Notes: generated from the letters alone by a model not told the origin. A DNA stretch of 64,000 nt from Fictibacillus arsenicus (GCF_001999465.1 NZ_MQMF01000001.1:434001-498000), one strand, 5' to 3'. Counted from the first letter of the stretch, positions 16,341 through 25,124 are shown. A program made the numbers and translations.

Positions 16341-17615
16341 TTATATTTTCATTAGAGTCTTATAACTTTCTGCAAAACTGGTCAACTCTTTTTGATAGAG
16401 AAATGGATGTACCTGACTTTTAAGCACAGTGTCTAAGATATGTTGAACCTCTGTTTCCAGATTAATCCTATCCTTTTGGGTTCTAATTAAATACTCATTC
16501 AGTTCATCTCTTTTATTTTGAGTATATATCTGTTTCTCTCTATATTTTTTTTCAAGTAAAATGTGTATATTTTTTAACACAAAATGTGATTTAATATGAT
16601 CAAGTACTGTTTGAAATGTTGACTTTCGCATCAATTCTTTTTTAGGAAATACTGATAAAAGCTTACTTAGTAGAATTTCGAGGTCATAAAGTACTTGTTG
16701 TTTTTCTTTTTGAGTATAAAGCTTTTTAATAAATTTTGTTAATTTCTTACCATGATAAGCTCCACCTAAACCCATAATGATTGGTAGTACTACAACTCCT
16801 GCAGGACCGAACAATGGACCGATTAATATGCCTGTCCCTTTGCCGATCATGCCTGCCATCCCCCTAGATGCGGTTTCATTCGCTACGTTCATCCCTGCTA
16901 AACGAAAACTCAGGCCGTCTGTAATCACTTTATAACCATTTGTTAAACTAGAAACTCCTAATGTTATGATAGGAATCTCTAAGTCTGTAATTTCTGCTGC
17001 ATGTTCTAATGTAGATTTTGTGAGTTCTTCTACTGTAATGTTAGAGACATTTGTTCCATATACAAGAGGATTATTTTCTAATGAAGATGCTAGCTCTTGA
17101 TTAACAAGTACAGGGATTTCGGGGTATTGTCTAAAATGTTCATAAACACCGGTTGGATTGTTTAAACACTTTACCTGAAATGGTTGCCCATCAACAATTA
17201 AGTCGTAACCAACTTGGTTTGATGTACTTGGAAACCCCACTTCGTGCCCTTTTCCTTGAAGTTCTAAAGCAACCAGATGTTCCGCTGTATAGCCTTTTAA
17301 ACGGGTAAGTTCTCCAGTATTTTCAAAATTAAAACTAGCTGCAAACTGTTGAAAGGTAAAAAAACTTGCCAAGTCTTCACTTCTTGCAAAATCAACTGAT
17401 TTTATTACATTTGGGTTTACCATTAAATAATCATAGATTACATCGATAAATGAGATTCCTGTTACTACAGTTGAATTGGCGTTCTGATTTCTAAACAATC
17501 TATCTACAACAGCGATTCCGCCCCGCTGCTGTTCTTCTAATTGGATGTTTACTGCATCTTCAAAAGACCCATTCTCCCAGAGTTCAATGAATTTTTTCCA
17601 TTGGCTCTCATTCAT
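16341..17615 (-). CDS. Nuclease-like protein with internal Gly-rich membrane segment
   Basis: The 424-residue product has three parts. Residues ~105-155 hold a restriction-fold core: KGYTAEHLVALELQGKGHEV (helix with Glu), then YDLIVDGQPFQVKCLN, giving E...D...Q-V-K as in Mrr-like enzymes. Residues ~245-290 are Gly/Ala/Ile-rich and hydrophobic (GMAGMIGKGTGILIGPLFGP, then VVVLPIIMGLGG), a likely membrane hairpin. The C-terminal ~130 residues are charged helices. The ATG overlaps the stop of the upstream gene by 8 bp, so the two are translationally coupled. Function unknown; the layout suggests a membrane-linked nuclease effector. Confidence 0.65.
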   Translation of the reverse strand: MNESQWKKFIELWENGSFEDAVNIQLEEQQRGGIAVVDRLFRNQNANSTVVTGISFIDVIYDYLMVNPNVIKSVDFARSEDLASFFTFQQFAASFNFENTGELTRLKGYTAEHLVALELQGKGHEVGFPSTSNQVGYDLIVDGQPFQVKCLNNPTGVYEHFRQYPEIPVLVNQELASSLENNPLVYGTNVSNITVEELTKSTLEHAAEITDLEIPIITLGVSSLTNGYKVITDGLSFRLAGMNVANETASRGMAGMIGKGTGILIGPLFGPAGVVVLPIIMGLGGAYHGKKLTKFIKKLYTQKEKQQVLYDLEILLSKLLSVFPKKELMRKSTFQTVLDHIKSHFVLKNIHILLEKKYREKQIYTQNKRDELNEYLIRTQKDRINLETEVQHILDTVLKSQVHPFLYQKELTSFAESYKTLMKI

Positions 17616-18516
17616 CTAAGAATGTCTCCCATTCTGGTACTATGTTTTGATCCGAAACCATAATTTGCATCATAATGATTGGGGCAATAGCTTTTTTCAT
17701 TTTCTTATTTTGCCACCTTAACAGACCTCCGCCTCCTAGGATAAGTGCCGGAACCATAAATAAAGGATTAGCGATTACGGCAACAGCAGAGGTCAATGTT
17801 ACATAGACAGCAAATGGTAAGGTTATACCCACTAATCCAAATATACCTGCCACAACTGAAGTCAATGTAGTGTAAAAGGCGAATCCTGCCACTTGCACTA
17901 TAATCGCAAATACTGCTGCTGTTCCGTTTGTTGCAATTAACTTTTGAACAGAATTGCTCGTGATTTCAGTAACACCTAATTTTTCAGCAATCTGTTTTTG
18001 TTGATTTTCTGGAAGATCTGTTAAGAAATCTTCTAAAGAATCCCCCATCTCTTTCATTTGTGTAGCAGTCATCTTCCTGTCACTAATCGAATCTATCAAA
18101 CTAAACATTTGAAACTTGGTGATTTCTTCTAACTTGGTAGTCTGTTCTTGGTTTGTTGAAAAAGATATGAATTTTTTGTTATCTTTTTTCATTTGCTCGT
18201 ACATAGCATTAATAATCCGATCACACTGCTCTACAGTATCTTGTTTAGTTCCGAGCTTTCTATTAGGGATGCCATACAATTCAGCGAGTTCCTTTATCAT
18301 ATTCCTTCTAATATGATTATCAGGGGTATAACGATATTTAAATGATTCTTTTTTAACCATTTCCATAATTTCTGAATTGTTACTGCTAGATATCTTTTCT
18401 TTCGCAAAAGGAATCAGCATCTTCATGATATTAGAATCATGTAAGAGCGCATAATTAAATTTAAGAGAATTACTTTCCATAACTAATAACGATTCTGCCA
18501 TATCTATACTATTCAT
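17608..18516 (-). CDS. Gly-rich two-hairpin membrane protein (YaaW/DUF3944-like layout)
   Basis: The 302-residue product has a soluble helical N-terminal region (~195 residues, with KELAELYGIPNRKLGT) and a C-terminal region with repeated hydrophobic, Gly/Ala/Thr-rich segments (about residues 196-265: TAAVFAIIVQVAGFAFYTTL, then VVAGIFGLVGITLPFAVYV, ending ALILGGGGLL), followed by a basic stretch QNKKMKKA. A similar layout occurs in YaaW/DUF3944 proteins of unknown role; I am not sure of homology. Its stop overlaps the start of the nuclease-like gene by 8 bp. Inference: a membrane-acting partner of the nuclease. Confidence 0.65.
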   Translation of the reverse strand: MNSIDMAESLLVMESNSLKFNYALLHDSNIMKMLIPFAKEKISSSNNSEIMEMVKKESFKYRYTPDNHIRRNMIKELAELYGIPNRKLGTKQDTVEQCDRIINAMYEQMKKDNKKFISFSTNQEQTTKLEEITKFQMFSLIDSISDRKMTATQMKEMGDSLEDFLTDLPENQQKQIAEKLGVTEITSNSVQKLIATNGTAAVFAIIVQVAGFAFYTTLTSVVAGIFGLVGITLPFAVYVTLTSAVAVIANPLFMVPALILGGGGLLRWQNKKMKKAIAPIIMMQIMVSDQNIVPEWETFLDE

Positions 18517-18726
18517 TTTTTTCTTTCCTTTCTATATATCAAACTAGAATGTATATCGGTAAAAAGTAAAATATTGTTAACTTTATGGTGGCACTACCAA
18601 CTACGATTACAGATTTAAAAAAAACGTAATGTACTATTCACATTTGCTAACTTTCTCTCTTTTTTAAAAAATAAATAGAAGAATTAAAACCACAAAGAAA
18701 TACTTGTATATTTTTTTAAAAAAATT

Positions 18727-18761
18727 AAGCAACGAACCCCTAAATGTTCGTTGCTTTTTTT
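18727..18761 (-). terminator. Terminator after the 18778 gene
   Basis: AGCAACGAAC/GTTCGTTGCT stem with A/T runs at both sides, ~17 bp beyond the stop at 18778; it may act in both directions. Confidence 0.8.
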
Positions 18762-18777
18762 GGAACTTTAAATATTA

Positions 18778-19038
18778 CTATAAATTATACCTTATTGTCA
18801 GAGTCGATCCTTTTCCTTTGGGTGGAGCGGAGATTATATGATCTCCTCTTTCATTAATCATCATTGCATACATTGCATCACAGCATGTAGCCATACGATG
18901 GTTTCCTGCTGGCATACCTAATCTTTTATGAAGTTCAAGAGCGACTATTTCAATGTATGGCTCTCCTTTTATTTTAGCTTGTTTTTTTAAAGCATCAATT
19001 TCCTCTTTAAAATCAGTTACTCTTGGTAAAGGATGCAA
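18778..19038 (-). CDS. Small conserved-looking protein (86 aa)
   Basis: The C-terminal part has a conserved look: GNHRMATCCDAMYAMM, then ISAPPKGKGSTLTIRYNL, and the N-terminal half is helical. I cannot name the family. A TTG at 19038 is preferred as start because the SD-like AGGTGGTGATT lies just upstream; the GTG at 19050 overlaps that SD. The gene starts directly after the 226-residue gene (within 12 bp) and they surely form one operon. Confidence 0.6.
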   Translation of the reverse strand: MHPLPRVTDFKEEIDALKKQAKIKGEPYIEIVALELHKRLGMPAGNHRMATCCDAMYAMMINERGDHIISAPPKGKGSTLTIRYNL

Positions 19039-19050
19039 CTTAATCACCAC

Positions 19051-19731
19051 CTATTTATAGCAATCATTCATCTTTTTTAATACACTTTCAATTAAAGTTT
19101 GATAGTAAAAATCGTAATCTTCCAGACTATAAGTTGGTGGTACTTCACCAAGTTTATAAGTCTTATAAAATTTTTTTGTACTCTTTTTGTTATCCCTAGA
19201 AGTATCCAATGTGTAAATAAACATTTCAGGATACTCCTTTGTTTCTTCTTGATAACCTGTGCCTTCTATCTTTAACCCATTAGAATGTTTTTCTATAAAC
19301 CTAAGTCTTGGATCTTCAAAAACATCTAAAAGCTCTGCACATTTTAAAGTGATGGTCTTTAAAATTCGTTTTTGGAAATTCTTTTTTTCATACGAAAATA
19401 AATCAACTACAATATCAGCTATTAAAGTAACGATGTCCTCTAAATAAAAACTAAAAAAAGTCGCTTCATTATTATTGTAAAGGGGATTGTCATAAGTAAC
19501 TGGTTCGGTATTAACATACAACCTACCTTGAATTACCATATTTTGATTATGCTGAACTAATAACAATACATGTGGGAACACTTTAAAAAAAGGAATTAAA
19601 TAATAGGTATAGTCTAGCTCTTTATTTATTTTACCATGAAAAGTATATTTGTTTAATTCATCTTCATTTACATACATATCAAACATTCCTAAAATCTTAT
19701 TAACGGTCTGAAAAATGTCCAATTTTATCAC
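19051..19731 (-). CDS. Hypothetical 226-residue protein paired with the 18778 gene
   Basis: A soluble alpha/beta protein with many aromatic and charged residues, no signal peptide or membrane helix, and no motif I recognise. The C-terminus is basic (DNKKSTKKFYKTYK). It is the first gene of the two-gene operon with the small 86-residue protein, whose start lies 12 bp after this stop. The pair might be one more island defence or toxin-antitoxin type unit; that is only an inference from gene size and pairing. Confidence 0.6.
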   Translation of the reverse strand: MIKLDIFQTVNKILGMFDMYVNEDELNKYTFHGKINKELDYTYYLIPFFKVFPHVLLLVQHNQNMVIQGRLYVNTEPVTYDNPLYNNNEATFFSFYLEDIVTLIADIVVDLFSYEKKNFQKRILKTITLKCAELLDVFEDPRLRFIEKHSNGLKIEGTGYQEETKEYPEMFIYTLDTSRDNKKSTKKFYKTYKLGEVPPTYSLEDYDFYYQTLIESVLKKMNDCYK

Positions 19732-19806
19732 CTTTCTTAATTTACTTTTCTTTCCTAATAATATTCATTAACCCCTCCAATCACAGGATAAAAATAAGCA
19801 CAAAAA

Positions 19807-19875
19807 AACTCTTTGAATTTTAGAAAAATACACACACTTATCCCCGTGTGTAAATCTTCTAAACTCCAAAGAGTT
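19807..19875. repeat. Long nested hairpin
   Basis: Three nested stems align on one axis: AACTCTTTG/CAAAGAGTT (19807-19815, 19867-19875), TTAGAA/TTCTAA (19820-19825, 19857-19862) and ACACAC/GTGTGT (19830-19835, 19846-19851). It lies in a ~700-bp gap upstream of the 19051 gene and far from the 20433 start. It could be a bidirectional terminator or a small structured RNA. Confidence 0.6.
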
Positions 19876-20102
19876 CATTGCTTGAATACCCGCTGACTAA
19901 AATAGTCGCAAAAAATAAAATTGATTCTTTGAAAAGAGCACTTAAAATAAACTAGGCTTTAGCCTTAAGATAATATAACCATAAATGGAAAATATAATCA
20001 ACTATTAAATTTAAACCTTTATAAACTTTTTCACTTAATTCTGGAAATGCATTTCTCCAGAAATTTTTTGTTTAACAAATCATTCAGAAAATCTCATTTC
20101 TT

Positions 20103-20240
20103 CTTTAGCGGTATACCTTTCTTTAGCGGTTGATTATATCCTGTCAATTTCCTGTTTCAATTCAAAAACCTTTCGGCTTTCCTCTTTTGTAAGCATATCA
20201 TCATAAGCACTTTCAGAAGTTACCGATTGTGCAATTTGAA
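20103..20240 (-). pseudogene. Remnant of the small coiled-coil gene family (cf. 25380)
   Basis: On the minus strand the peptide SESAYDDMLTKEESRKVFEL continues KQEIDRI then hits TAA exactly where the intact relative at 25380 has a Tyr codon; after the stop the similarity continues (STAKER). The 5' half is missing. It is therefore a truncated copy carrying a nonsense codon. Confidence 0.65.
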
Positions 20241-20432
20241 ATATCCAATATAACCTTTAAATTAGATATGTTTCATTCAAAATTCTTTTCTTTGCATAAA
20301 ATAAAAAGCTTTAGTCGGATAACTGAAGCACAATGAAGTACATTAATACAATAACATCCATTATCAACTAATTTTGTTTATAATTAACTTATATTTTACA
20401 CTTTATCAAAAAACTGATTAGGAGGATGTTAA

Positions 20433-21518
20433 ATGAAAAGTTTACTAGGGTTCTTAGGTAAAAATTTTAGTACTCAGACAGAAAATCTTGCTACTGAGGC
20501 TCTAACCTATATATTAGAAAACAGCTCAGCTGCACGGTCAGCACTAGTAAAATTAAATTCAATCATTCTACCCGAAATTAATCCTCAATTAATCTATCAT
20601 AGTCAAGTTTTCGGAGAGGATGCTGCAATCCCTGATGTAGTGGGATTTGATCATAATCAGGAATCCGTACAAATTATTGAGGCTAAATTTTGGGCTGGAC
20701 TCACCGACAATCAACCCGTTACCTATTTAAATCGATTATCTGATAATCAACCTTCACTACTCCTCTTCTTGGTCCCTCATCTAAGAATGGAGAGTATCTG
20801 GGGTGAACTACTATTTAGACTTGGAGAAAATGGATTTGATTATCAGAACATAAAGATTCAAGACAATATCTTTTCAGCTGAAATCTCACCTGCAAAAATG
20901 TTAGCAATAATAAGTTGGGACAGTCTGCTTAACTTAATGTTGATTGAAATGGAATTACAAAAGGATGAAGCATTTAAAGGGGATTTATTGCAGTTGAAAG
21001 GTTTATGTAACGAACTGGACAACGATGCTTTCTTCCCGATTCAATCAGAAGAAATTTCACCGATGATAGCAAGAAGAAATAATAACTTTTCTGATCTTGT
21101 TGATGAAATTATTTACAAAGGCATAGCAGAAAACTATTTCTCTAATGAAAATGGCAAATTAAGAACGACATATGGCCCATATCATTATGGTAGGTTCTTT
21201 AAGTGTAATGACTTTTATGCTTCTCTAGTTTTCAATAATATCGCATGGGGAGATTTATATAATACACCTATTTGGTTAGAAATCTATGGTAAAGAATGGC
21301 GAAGCCCTATTCATTTAAACAAAGTGAAATTAGCACTTAGTTCCTTACAAATTGAAACTCCAAGACGGCTATATATTGTCGATGGTACTCCCTACATTCC
21401 AATTTTCTTAAAAATAGGTACTGAAAAATCAGTATTACTCAATGATATTATGAAACAAATTCAAGAAGTCTTCACCATGCTCCAATTAAATTTCGATCAA
21501 AAGACTACGGTGAAATAA
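20433..21518 (+). CDS. PD-(D/E)XK nuclease-like protein A of a three-gene operon
   Basis: A 361-residue soluble protein. The core is at residues ~64-105: AAIPDVVGF (catalytic-type Asp), then VQIIEAKFWAGLTDNQP (E-A-K plus a downstream helix with Gln), followed by strands SLLLFLVPH as expected for the restriction-endonuclease fold. The N-terminal ~60 residues (TENLATEALTYILENS) form the helix that usually carries the first Glu. The C-terminal half is unrecognised, with aromatic patches (WGDLYNTPIWLEIYGKEW). AGGAGG precedes the ATG. Its stop shares one base with the next start (TAATG), so translation is coupled. It is the first gene of a unit in which all three products look nuclease-like. Confidence 0.75.
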   Translation: MKSLLGFLGKNFSTQTENLATEALTYILENSSAARSALVKLNSIILPEINPQLIYHSQVFGEDAAIPDVVGFDHNQESVQIIEAKFWAGLTDNQPVTYLNRLSDNQPSLLLFLVPHLRMESIWGELLFRLGENGFDYQNIKIQDNIFSAEISPAKMLAIISWDSLLNLMLIEMELQKDEAFKGDLLQLKGLCNELDNDAFFPIQSEEISPMIARRNNNFSDLVDEIIYKGIAENYFSNENGKLRTTYGPYHYGRFFKCNDFYASLVFNNIAWGDLYNTPIWLEIYGKEWRSPIHLNKVKLALSSLQIETPRRLYIVDGTPYIPIFLKIGTEKSVLLNDIMKQIQEVFTMLQLNFDQKTTVK

Positions 21519-22378
21519 TGAATATTTTTCAGTATCAAGGTCAAGAAGAGGATCATTACACAAATATTTTATTAAATATAATCTCATTAAATAATTGTAA
21601 ACTTGCTAAACCCTTCTTACAGTATTTGATACCAAATGAATCAAAACACTTTATCTTTAATAAGGAAGACGTGTATATCCGTAAAAGATATCGACCAGAT
21701 AAAGAGAAAAATATTGAAATGATCATAGGAGTTGCTCCTTATCAAAAAGCAATTTCAGAAAATTACACTCTTGAAGAAAATATAAGTTCTATTCCGGATG
21801 CATGGATATGTGGTGAAAACTTCAATATATTGTTTGAATTTAAAATTAGAGGAGTATTGGATGAAGCTCAAATCTCAGCTCATCAAAAACTTGTTTCAGC
21901 AAACTCAAAAGTTATACGTCTTCAATGGCATAATGTTAAGAGTGCATTACATGAGATAATCACAAACGAAGAATGTACTGATACCGAAAAATTTCTTATC
22001 CATCAATTTCTTGAAGTCAGCAAACTATTTAAACAAAAGAGAAACTCTTCTGGAATGCCATCTCAAATTATAAGTAATGTTCGAAACGAAAATAAACTCC
22101 ATTTTATTATTACTGGTAGTAAAGCGACTGGAACCTATTCCGTTGATTTAGTTGTTGAAAATAGAACGGATCGATTACACAGTTCATTAAACGGGATTCA
22201 ATCTGCTAGGCGTTGGATCGCTAAATTTATTAATGAATCTTATTCACAGCTTCCAATAGAGTATATTGGTGATGAAACAATCATTCATGACTATTGTGTT
22301 GTACCAGGTAGGTCTGAAAAGAAGAATCAATGGAATCAATGGAGAATAGGTTCCATGTTAGAAAAGGGGATGAAATAA
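21518..22378 (+). CDS. PD-(D/E)XK nuclease-like protein B of a three-gene operon
   Basis: A 286-residue protein. After an N-terminal helical part (QGQEEDHYTNILLNIISL, with a conserved-type Glu), residues ~93-125 read SIPDAWICGENFNILFEFKIRG, an Asp then E-F-K, followed by helix DEAQISAHQK with a Gln, the hallmark of the fold. The C-terminal ~120 residues form an unassigned alpha/beta domain (SKATGTYSVDLVVENRTDRL). The ATG overlaps the stop of gene A by one base and its own stop overlaps the start of gene C by one base, so all three are translationally coupled. The target is unknown. Confidence 0.75.
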   Translation: MNIFQYQGQEEDHYTNILLNIISLNNCKLAKPFLQYLIPNESKHFIFNKEDVYIRKRYRPDKEKNIEMIIGVAPYQKAISENYTLEENISSIPDAWICGENFNILFEFKIRGVLDEAQISAHQKLVSANSKVIRLQWHNVKSALHEIITNEECTDTEKFLIHQFLEVSKLFKQKRNSSGMPSQIISNVRNENKLHFIITGSKATGTYSVDLVVENRTDRLHSSLNGIQSARRWIAKFINESYSQLPIEYIGDETIIHDYCVVPGRSEKKNQWNQWRIGSMLEKGMK

Positions 22379-22863
22379 TGCCAAAATCAAATCAAGCTTT
22401 AAAAAGTCCAGATCCCATTGTTATGACACCAGATGATGTAAATGAAGTTCTTTGTACTTATCTATCTGCAAATGGGTTTTCTATTAGACGTGGCCTTGAT
22501 CATTTCGAAATAGATATTCGAGCTGTTAGAGGTCAAGTTGAGCTTTTCATTGAGTCACGGGGCAATCAAGCATTTAAAAATAAAGGATCTGATATTGTTT
22601 TTGATAGTTCACAAATAGATAGCCATCTCTCAGAACATATTTCACAGATTATGAGATTTCAACAATCAATTTCTTCTCCATATGAAAAGATATTCATTAT
22701 GGCCAATCCATATATACCAAGAATCATAGAAAGGGTTAACAAGCTTAATAAAGGACTAGATAAACTAGGAATTATTAGAGGGTGGATTAATAAAGAAGGT
22801 AGTATTACATTTGAGGCGGATCAAAACTTACTAACTAAAATTGAAGATACTCTCGATAAGTAA
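22378..22863 (+). CDS. Degenerate PD-(D/E)XK-like protein C of a three-gene operon
   Basis: A 161-residue protein. The N-terminus is helical (TPDDVNEVLCTYLSANGFSI); residues ~40-62 (FEIDIRAVRGQVELFIESRG) follow the restriction-fold pattern with Asp-Ile then E-S-R in place of E-x-K; then Asn-Gln, a long loop and helix HISQIMRFQQS. The Arg substitution may weaken metal-dependent catalysis, so this subunit could be structural or DNA-recognising. ATG at 22378 follows GGGGATG and overlaps the previous stop. A strong terminator closes the operon 10 bp later. Confidence 0.65.
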   Translation: MPKSNQALKSPDPIVMTPDDVNEVLCTYLSANGFSIRRGLDHFEIDIRAVRGQVELFIESRGNQAFKNKGSDIVFDSSQIDSHLSEHISQIMRFQQSISSPYEKIFIMANPYIPRIIERVNKLNKGLDKLGIIRGWINKEGSITFEADQNLLTKIEDTLDK

Positions 22864-22873
22864 TGCTACATAG

Positions 22874-22908
22874 AAAGGAAAGAATTCAAATACAATTCTT
22901 TCCTTTTT
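22874..22908 (+). terminator. Terminator of the three-gene nuclease operon
   Basis: AAAGGAAAGAATT/AATTCTTTCCTTT, 13-bp perfect stem and T run, 10 bp after the stop of gene C. Confidence 0.9.
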
Positions 22909-23010
22909 CACTTCTGAAAGTAATTAATTTTATATATCTTATACAACATATATAATGATTTCACCTCAAGTTGTTAGTTTTTAAATTATGCTTACCATTC
23001 TATTACTTTA

Positions 23011-23190
23011 TTATCCGGTGATCAAAGTCATCCAACTAAACATTTTATCTCCTAAGATGTAATAAGCTAGATGAATTGCACCATAGATACAGGCTATAAA
23101 AAAGATTGCACTTAAGCAACCTGCACCGTCACCATCATCACCACTTAAAAGTAAAATAACAAAATAGAGACCTATTAATAATGCTATCAT
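23011..23190 (-). CDS. Small two-helix membrane protein (59 aa)
   Basis: Starting at ATG 23190 (ATGA overlap with the preceding stop) and preceded by AAGGAGGATAAG, this peptide begins MIALLIGLYFVILLL, has an acidic loop SGDDGDGAGC and a second hydrophobic helix (LSAIFFIACIYGAIHLAYYIL). It is an integral membrane hairpin of unknown role and the third gene of the leftward 24099-23011 unit. Confidence 0.65.
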   Translation of the reverse strand: MIALLIGLYFVILLLSGDDGDGAGCLSAIFFIACIYGAIHLAYYILGDKMFSWMTLITG

Positions 23191-23807
23191 GATTTCTTAT
23201 CCTCCTTTCTACGTTTTAATATCCTCCAATTCTGTGGTTTCTTAGAAGTAAAAGTAGCTATTTCTCCATTAATTAACATTACATATTGACCAAAACCTTC
23301 TTCATCCACGTACCATGCTAGTCTTGATGCTGCCGCTAATGGGGAATTATGATTATGTAATGGGTAAGGCGATTTATAGACATTCTCACTCCATCCCCGC
23401 TCCGGTGCATTCGTATGAATTGAAATCACAACTAATTTCTTTTTTGATTTATTTATAATCCAACATCCGTAACTTTTACATGGTGAGGTAAACCAAACGG
23501 CATCATTTCTTTGTAAAGGCCGATCTGGCTGTAGTGGGTACAAGGAGTTCTCTTCGTTTTTGTAATTATCACCTACGATTTGATTGTCCCCCTCTGTTTT
23601 CCACTCATAAATAGGTTCTTGTTGAGTTGCTAAATTTCTCATGTACTCTCTACAGAGGAATAGATTACAGCAACTTAGAGTGTTAGGATCATCAATATTT
23701 ACACCTCTTTTAATCGAACACCCTTCTGTTATCCAATCATATAATTCGCAGCTATTCCGGCATGTTATCTTCATTTTGATTTCTGAATTCCAAACTAACC
23801 TAACCAT
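23187..23807 (-). CDS. Hypothetical Cys-rich N-terminus protein
   Basis: Up to 206 residues. The N-terminal part has a cysteine cluster (CRNSC, GCSIK, SCCNLFLC), possibly a metal site. The C-terminal half looks like a globular alpha/beta domain (NDAVWFTSPCKSYGCWII...). No family is recognised. The ATG at 23807 overlaps the end of the upstream coiled-coil gene by 8 bp; an internal ATG at 23774 (MKITC) is an alternative start. It overlaps the small membrane protein gene by 4 bp. The three genes form one tightly overlapping unit. Confidence 0.6.
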   Translation of the reverse strand: MVRLVWNSEIKMKITCRNSCELYDWITEGCSIKRGVNIDDPNTLSCCNLFLCREYMRNLATQQEPIYEWKTEGDNQIVGDNYKNEENSLYPLQPDRPLQRNDAVWFTSPCKSYGCWIINKSKKKLVVISIHTNAPERGWSENVYKSPYPLHNHNSPLAAASRLAWYVDEEGFGQYVMLINGEIATFTSKKPQNWRILKRRKEDKKS

Positions 23808-24099
23808 TACTAGAATTCCCCCTTGACTTCATATACCTTAGATTTGCTGTCTCTAATAGTAAGTCAATTTCTTTTTTAATAAGTGTAGCCTCCTTTTTAG
23901 AATGTGCCGTTAATAATTCCAATTCTAATTCAGCAAGTTTTACTTTTTCATCGAAGGTCAGAACATCATATACCCTCAATTTTTTATTAACCGTAATACC
24001 TTCTATCAGATTTTCATACTTACTTAGAAGTGATTTAATCATCTTCAAATCTTCTTTTAACTCTAAAAGTAACTCTTGATCAAATTCCTTTTTCTCCAT
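23800..24099 (-). CDS. Small coiled-coil protein, first gene of the 24099-23011 unit
   Basis: A 99-residue protein, almost entirely helical and Leu/Lys/Glu-rich (FDQELLLELKEDLKMIKSLL, then ELELELLTAHSKKEATLIK). It resembles the 25380 family in style (short, charged coiled coils with a LT.(E)EK..L.EL.. core) but I cannot show homology. GGAGATG precedes the ATG. Its stop overlaps the next gene by 8 bp. Confidence 0.6.
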   Translation of the reverse strand: MEKKEFDQELLLELKEDLKMIKSLLSKYENLIEGITVNKKLRVYDVLTFDEKVKLAELELELLTAHSKKEATLIKKEIDLLLETANLRYMKSRGNSSNG

Positions 24100-24465
24100 A
24101 TTTTCATCTCCTTTTTTACTAGATAACTAAATTATACATGCCTTTTTCCTAATTGTAAATATTTACCATTACAAAAACCGACAAAAAACGAGTTTTTTCT
24201 AAATTAACTCGATAGGAAACTAAATGATTATTTTATAAAGAACAATGTTCAATATCTAAAAATTCTCTAGAACAATTTGACTCCTGACTGAGGATAGAAC
24301 ACATTAAGGAATTCCTACGATTTTTGTTTAGCTTTTATATAAGCCGCTCTGTATCCTTACGTTTCTTTTAATTAAGAAAAAGAGAATAAAAGGTTTTTAA
24401 GAAACAGGTGGCGAAATAGGAAAAAGATTAGAGAATATATAAGGATTGTGGGAATGAGGTTGAAC

Positions 24466-24852
24466 ATGGAAGAGCATAAGTTTTTAGAGAATGAGGAAAT
24501 TTTGATAAGTAGTACAAGGTTAGTACTGAAGAATAAAACAATAGTGATGGGTGCTGTTTGTTCAGTAGAGTTAGATAAAGAAGATTTTCCAACTCCGTGG
24601 TTCTTTATCGTGATTACGATAGTTGGATTATTAATGGCTCTAGTATCACCATTTCCGAATATAAATTCTATAGGGTGGCTCTTTACAGTATTGGGCGGAA
24701 TAATGGTTCTTTTAAAATGGACAAAGAAACGAAAAGAAGCAGTCATAATCGAATTGAGTTCAGGAGAAAAAGAGTTTATAGATGATAGTGAGGTTCAGGA
24801 TCTAACCAGTGTATTTAAAGCAATAAATGATGTGATTTTGTTTAGGGGTTGA
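24466..24852 (+). CDS. DUF6232-like small membrane protein
   Basis: The 128-residue product begins with a short beta segment (EEILISSTRLVLKNKTIVMGAVCSVELDKED), then two membrane helices (about residues 48-66 and 74-91: FFIVITIVGLLMALV and IGWLFTVLGGIMVLL) and a C-terminal cytosolic part (IIELSSGEKEFIDDSEVQDL). The order and spacing fit the DUF6232 family of unknown function. The ATG at 24466 follows GAGGTTG; a GTG at 24448 is a possible earlier start. Confidence 0.65.
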   Translation: MEEHKFLENEEILISSTRLVLKNKTIVMGAVCSVELDKEDFPTPWFFIVITIVGLLMALVSPFPNINSIGWLFTVLGGIMVLLKWTKKRKEAVIIELSSGEKEFIDDSEVQDLTSVFKAINDVILFRG

Positions 24853-25124
24853 GGAGCAAAGCAGATCTTATGTTGCTGATTGTAAGTACTACTAACTACA
24901 AATTAATATAGCTAATTACAAATTACAGATGGACATTGATTACAAGTAACTTAAGCTATGGTTATCTAAGGGAGATTAAATTGACGGAGTACCCCAAATT
25001 AAAGAAACGAAATTTTGATCGATGAAAACCTCAGCTATTCTTTATTTGAAATAAATTCAAACCTCTATTAAAAAACGAGTTGTCTAAAAAATACACCATT
25101 GGAGCTTCTTTTGATATATAATAA

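Noticed and set aside
24372-24746. A 124-residue frame opposite the DUF6232-like gene.
   Set aside because: Antisense shadow of the DUF6232-like gene, which has the better RBS and family match.
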